From: Pseudogemmobacter bohemicus
GTDB lineage: Bacteria > Pseudomonadota > Alphaproteobacteria > Rhodobacterales > Rhodobacteraceae
Length of the DNA: 64,000 bases
Reading direction: 5' to 3'
Assembly: GCF_003290025.1 (NCBI RefSeq)
Contig: NZ_QNHG01000002.1
Span: forward strand, 167,122-231,121
Part shown: one piece after another, positions 61,342-64,000 of the stretch
How positions within the stretch are numbered: position 1 is the stretch's first letter
Layout of the letters: each line of letters starts with the position of its first letter
The notes under the pieces: generated by a model
Told to the model about the DNA's origin: nothing
Databases searched by the model: none
Seen by the model: only the letters and a program-made list of their open reading frames with translations
Translations under genes and position numbers: made by a program

Positions 61342-64000
61342 TCAGAAGAACGTCGTGTTGATGTCCTGATCCACCAGCACCGTGCCGCCATCCATCGCGT
61401 AGACGTTGTAGTTCTGACCGTCGATCTCGCGAACCTCCACCGGCGTGGTGTTGGTCAGCTGCAGACGCACCTGATCCAGGCTGTCGCCACGGATCACCAG
61501 CTCGTTGTCGCCGCCGGTCAGTGCCGTCAGATCAGCATTGGTCAGCGTGAGACGCGCCTGCGGAGCCACGTTGAGGTCGATGGTCGAGAAGTCGAAGCCG
61601 TCAAGGCCGGCGCGACCCAGATCCACGTTCACACTGCCGCGGTTGTCGACGATGAAGAGCGTCGAGCTCTCATTTCCGGCCGCGTCGGTGTTTTGCAGAA
61701 CCAGATAGCTGCCATCATTCACACCCTCGTCGAGGCTGTAATGATCGGCGGTCACGCGGCCGCTGCCGGTGTTGATGCTCGTGTTTTCGGTCAGGACGAA
61801 GCTGAGTTCGGCTGCCGCACCCGTGCTGTCAACGCGGTGAATCGAGACCTGTTCACCATCCGTAGTGGTGTAAAGCTCGGTCATCACGTTGTTGCCGACG
61901 GCTTTGCCGAAAGCAACCACACCCAGGGCGTCCGGCGCCACCGTATCGACGATCACATCGCGGATCAGGTCGGCGGTGTTGCCGGCGCGATCGGTCGCGG
62001 TGACAGTCGCGCTGAGCGAGACACCATCGCCTTCCGGCAGGTAGCCCGTCGGGATGGTGACCGACCAGTTGCCGCTGGCATCCGAGGCGGTGCGCAGCAC
62101 ATGGCCATTCGAGAGAACCACCTCGATCTGCGAGAAGGCCTCGGCGGTGCCGCCGAAGGGAACCCCGGCCAGACGCTCATGCGCATTGACCAGACCGTCA
62201 CCGCTGATCGGGGTATCCGCCCCGAAATTGGTGACGATGCGGTCGATCACGATGGTCTCGGTCGGCAGGGTCGCGGTGTTGCCGTAACGGTCGGTGGCAA
62301 TGGCGGTGACCGTCGCGGTGGTCTCGCCGGGCGGGATCACCCCGGCCGGGATCACCACGGTCCAGGTGGTGCCGGTGACGGTCGCGGTGTAGGGGCCGTT
62401 CGCGCCGAAGCTGACCAGAACCTGCGAGCCTGCCTCGACGGTGCCGGTGATGGTCAGGCCAGAGGCCGCCTCGGCATTGTTGAGGACATTATCCGCGCCG
62501 GTCGAATTGCCGGTGATCGCGAAGGGGTTCACCAGGGTGTCGATGACAACCGTATGGCTGGCGGTCGCGATATTGCCGGCCACATCGGTCGCGGTGACGG
62601 TTGCAGTCTGGTTCGCGCCATTCGCCGTCGGGATTTCGGCGGTGGTAAAGCTTGCCGACCAGGTGCCCGAGGCACCCACGGTCACCGTCCGCTCACCCGA
62701 GCCGAAGGCCACAACCACGGTCGCACCCGGTTCGGCAGTGCCGGTCAGGATGACGCCTGCGCCGCGCTCAGAGCCCGAGACCACGTTGTCGCCCGCCTGG
62801 ATCGCATCGAAGGCCACCGAAGTGCCAAGGTCGATCGAGATCACGCGGCTGTCGGTCGCGGTATTGCCGTAGGCGTCGGTTGCAGTGACGACAGCGGTGG
62901 TCGCGGTCAGCACAGCGCTGCCCGAGACGGCCGGGAAGGTCACCGACCAGGTGCCGTTCGCCGCCACCGTTGCCGGCAGGGTCGAGCCGTTCCAGGCCAC
63001 CGAGACCACCGAACCCGGCTCGGCGGTGCCGGTCAGCACCACATTGCGCGATTCCGCCATATTGACGATATTGTCGCCCGCCACGGTGCCGGTGAAGGCG
63101 ACCGAAGCCAGAGTGTCGACGCGGAAGCTGTGGGTCTCGCTGCTGCCATTGCCGGCGGCATCTGTCGAGGTGGCGGTAACGGTTGCATCATATTCGCCGC
63201 CCGGCAGGGTGCCGGCGGGAATGTTCAGCGTCCAGGTGCCATCGGTGCGGGTGGTCACGGTCTGGGTATAGGTGGTGCCATTGGCCTCCACCGTCACAAC
63301 CAGCACGGCGCCGGCAACCGAAGTCCCCGTCACGGCAAAGCCGAGGGTGTTTTCGCCATTATTGACCACATTGTCGCGGGTCACCGTGTTGAAATCGATC
63401 GGGTTCGGAACCGTATCCACCACCAGGCGGTCGGTGATCACCGTGGTATTGCCCAGCGGATCGCGGGCGGTGACGGTGATGTCGGTGGTGTATTCGCCGG
63501 TGCGGATCTCGCTGGTCGGGAAAACCACCGACCAGGTGCCGTCAGTGCCGATCACGGTCGAATGCGAGTAGCCTTCGACCACGACGGTAACCGAGGCACC
63601 GGGTTCACCCGTGCCGCCAATGCGCACGCCATCGGTATAGTCGTCAGCGTTTTCGACATGGCCAACCGATTCCGAGCCTTCGGTGATGTCCACATCCGGG
63701 GGCGTCAGATCGAGGATGAAATCCGGGCCGGGCAGCGTGGTGGTGGTGCCATCGGGCTGCTCAAAGACGACCACGGCCTCATAGCTGCCGTCATCCGGCA
63801 GGTTGGTTTCCGGGAAGGTCACCTGCCAGGTGCCGTCATCATCAATCACGGTGGTCTCGGTCACATCGCCGATGGTCACGGTGACGGTATCGCCGGGCTC
63901 ACCCGTGCCGGAGACATCGAGTTCCTTATCGGCGGTGTCGATGATGACAGTGGTGGGGTCCTGCGGATCCACGGTCGGCGGACGACGCTCGGGCTCAACC
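61342..64000 (-). CDS. Large T1SS-secreted adhesin with Ig-like repeats, 5' part outside the window
   Basis: The frame is open past 64000, so the N-terminus is missing; at least 885 residues are visible. About seven tandem Ig-like (BIg-type) repeats of ~95-105 residues appear, with core patterns like LTGTAEPGATV, GTWSVTFP and VTATDAAGN, DNA repeats probably similar. The last ~200 residues are non-repetitive and end VLVDQDINTTFF, resembling the C-terminal export signal of T1SS substrates. The protein is expected on the cell surface, for biofilm or host adhesion. The TolC-like, ABC and adaptor genes directly downstream are its likely exporter. No calcium RTX nonamers (GGxGxDxUx) are visible in this part. 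Confidence 0.85.
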   Translation of the reverse strand, partial: VEPERRPPTVDPQDPTTVIIDTADKELDVSGTGEPGDTVTVTIGDVTETTVIDDDGTWQVTFPETNLPDDGSYEAVVVFEQPDGTTTTLPGPDFILDLTPPDVDITEGSESVGHVENADDYTDGVRIGGTGEPGASVTVVVEGYSHSTVIGTDGTWSVVFPTSEIRTGEYTTDITVTARDPLGNTTVITDRLVVDTVPNPIDFNTVTRDNVVNNGENTLGFAVTGTSVAGAVLVVTVEANGTTYTQTVTTRTDGTWTLNIPAGTLPGGEYDATVTATSTDAAGNGSSETHSFRVDTLASVAFTGTVAGDNIVNMAESRNVVLTGTAEPGSVVSVAWNGSTLPATVAANGTWSVTFPAVSGSAVLTATTAVVTATDAYGNTATDSRVISIDLGTSVAFDAIQAGDNVVSGSERGAGVILTGTAEPGATVVVAFGSGERTVTVGASGTWSASFTTAEIPTANGANQTATVTATDVAGNIATASHTVVIDTLVNPFAITGNSTGADNVLNNAEAASGLTITGTVEAGSQVLVSFGANGPYTATVTGTTWTVVIPAGVIPPGETTATVTAIATDRYGNTATLPTETIVIDRIVTNFGADTPISGDGLVNAHERLAGVPFGGTAEAFSQIEVVLSNGHVLRTASDASGNWSVTIPTGYLPEGDGVSLSATVTATDRAGNTADLIRDVIVDTVAPDALGVVAFGKAVGNNVMTELYTTTDGEQVSIHRVDSTGAAAELSFVLTENTSINTGSGRVTADHYSLDEGVNDGSYLVLQNTDAAGNESSTLFIVDNRGSVNVDLGRAGLDGFDFSTIDLNVAPQARLTLTNADLTALTGGDNELVIRGDSLDQVRLQLTNTTPVEVREIDGQNYNVYAMDGGTVLVDQDINTTFF

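Noticed and set aside
61342..64000. Repeats as a CRISPR array or satellite
   Set aside because: The repeats are ~300 bases, coding and diverged in protein space; they are Ig-like domain repeats of one gene.

Overview
The window is a chromosomal segment of a high-GC alphaproteobacterium, most likely Rhodobacteraceae (Rhodobacter/Paracoccus/Gemmobacter relatives). The evidence is the alphaproteobacterial flagellar set (fliC-flaF-flbT, short FlgJ plus SltF, MotE), the ubiE-ubiB and mutM-echA-rpsT-dnaA-dnaN-recF-gyrB order, a carboxyspermidine-type polyamine pathway, and a CtrA-like box in a flagellar promoter region. The species cannot be named from the sequence alone.

Layout. 1-2820: end of an erythritol-type sugar operon (SorC/EryD regulator, EryH-like isomerase, EryI-like RpiB) followed by a class I fructose bisphosphatase. 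2830-9609: glutaminase, then a tightly overlapping four-gene operon (ketosynthase III, NAD-dependent reductase, metallo-beta-lactamase-fold hydrolase, CapK/F390-type adenylate-forming enzyme). It lies opposite a TetR regulator and a sulfotransferase, and two identical-type TGAACnnnGTTCA operators sit between the two units. This is the best candidate for an undescribed biosynthetic system. 9787-11256: a secreted ClpP-fold-like protein and a decayed IS66 fragment. 11257-18167: flagellar cluster A (DUF1217 protein, flbT, flaF, fliC, FlgN-like, FlgJ-like, fliK, flgD). 18192-30870: housekeeping block (ubiB, ubiE, mutM, echA, rpsT, dnaA, dnaN, recF, VOC protein, LysE-type exporter, gyrB). 30928-33308: carboxy(nor)spermidine dehydrogenase and decarboxylase. 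33445-36516: a secreted hydrolase, a membrane-bound winged-helix regulator overlapping a small secreted protein, a Cys-containing exported protein, and an ArsR repressor with the two-cysteine spacing of SqrR/BigR persulfide sensors. 37030-42446: a two-component system coupled to pxpABC (5-oxoprolinase). 42443-55497: flagellar cluster B (FliJ-like, flhB, fliR, flhA, sltF, a 747-residue unknown, motA, motE, DUF6468-like, fliL on the minus strand; fliF, fliH, fliN, fliP on the plus strand). 55555-56517: agmatinase-family gene. 56560-64000: type I secretion system (adaptor, ABC transporter, TolC-like lipoprotein) and the C-terminal part of a large Ig-repeat adhesin that runs off the right edge.

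How parts fit together. The two flagellar clusters together supply filament, hook-length control, hook cap, export gate and stator functions, but the window lacks fliQ, fliG, fliM, fliI, flgE and motB. The agmatinase could feed putrescine to the carboxyspermidine pathway genes 22 kb away. The T1SS genes directly follow their probable cargo.

All calls come from reading the sequence and remembered family features; no database search was run. Start codons were chosen by ribosome-binding sites, gene overlaps and conserved N-termini.
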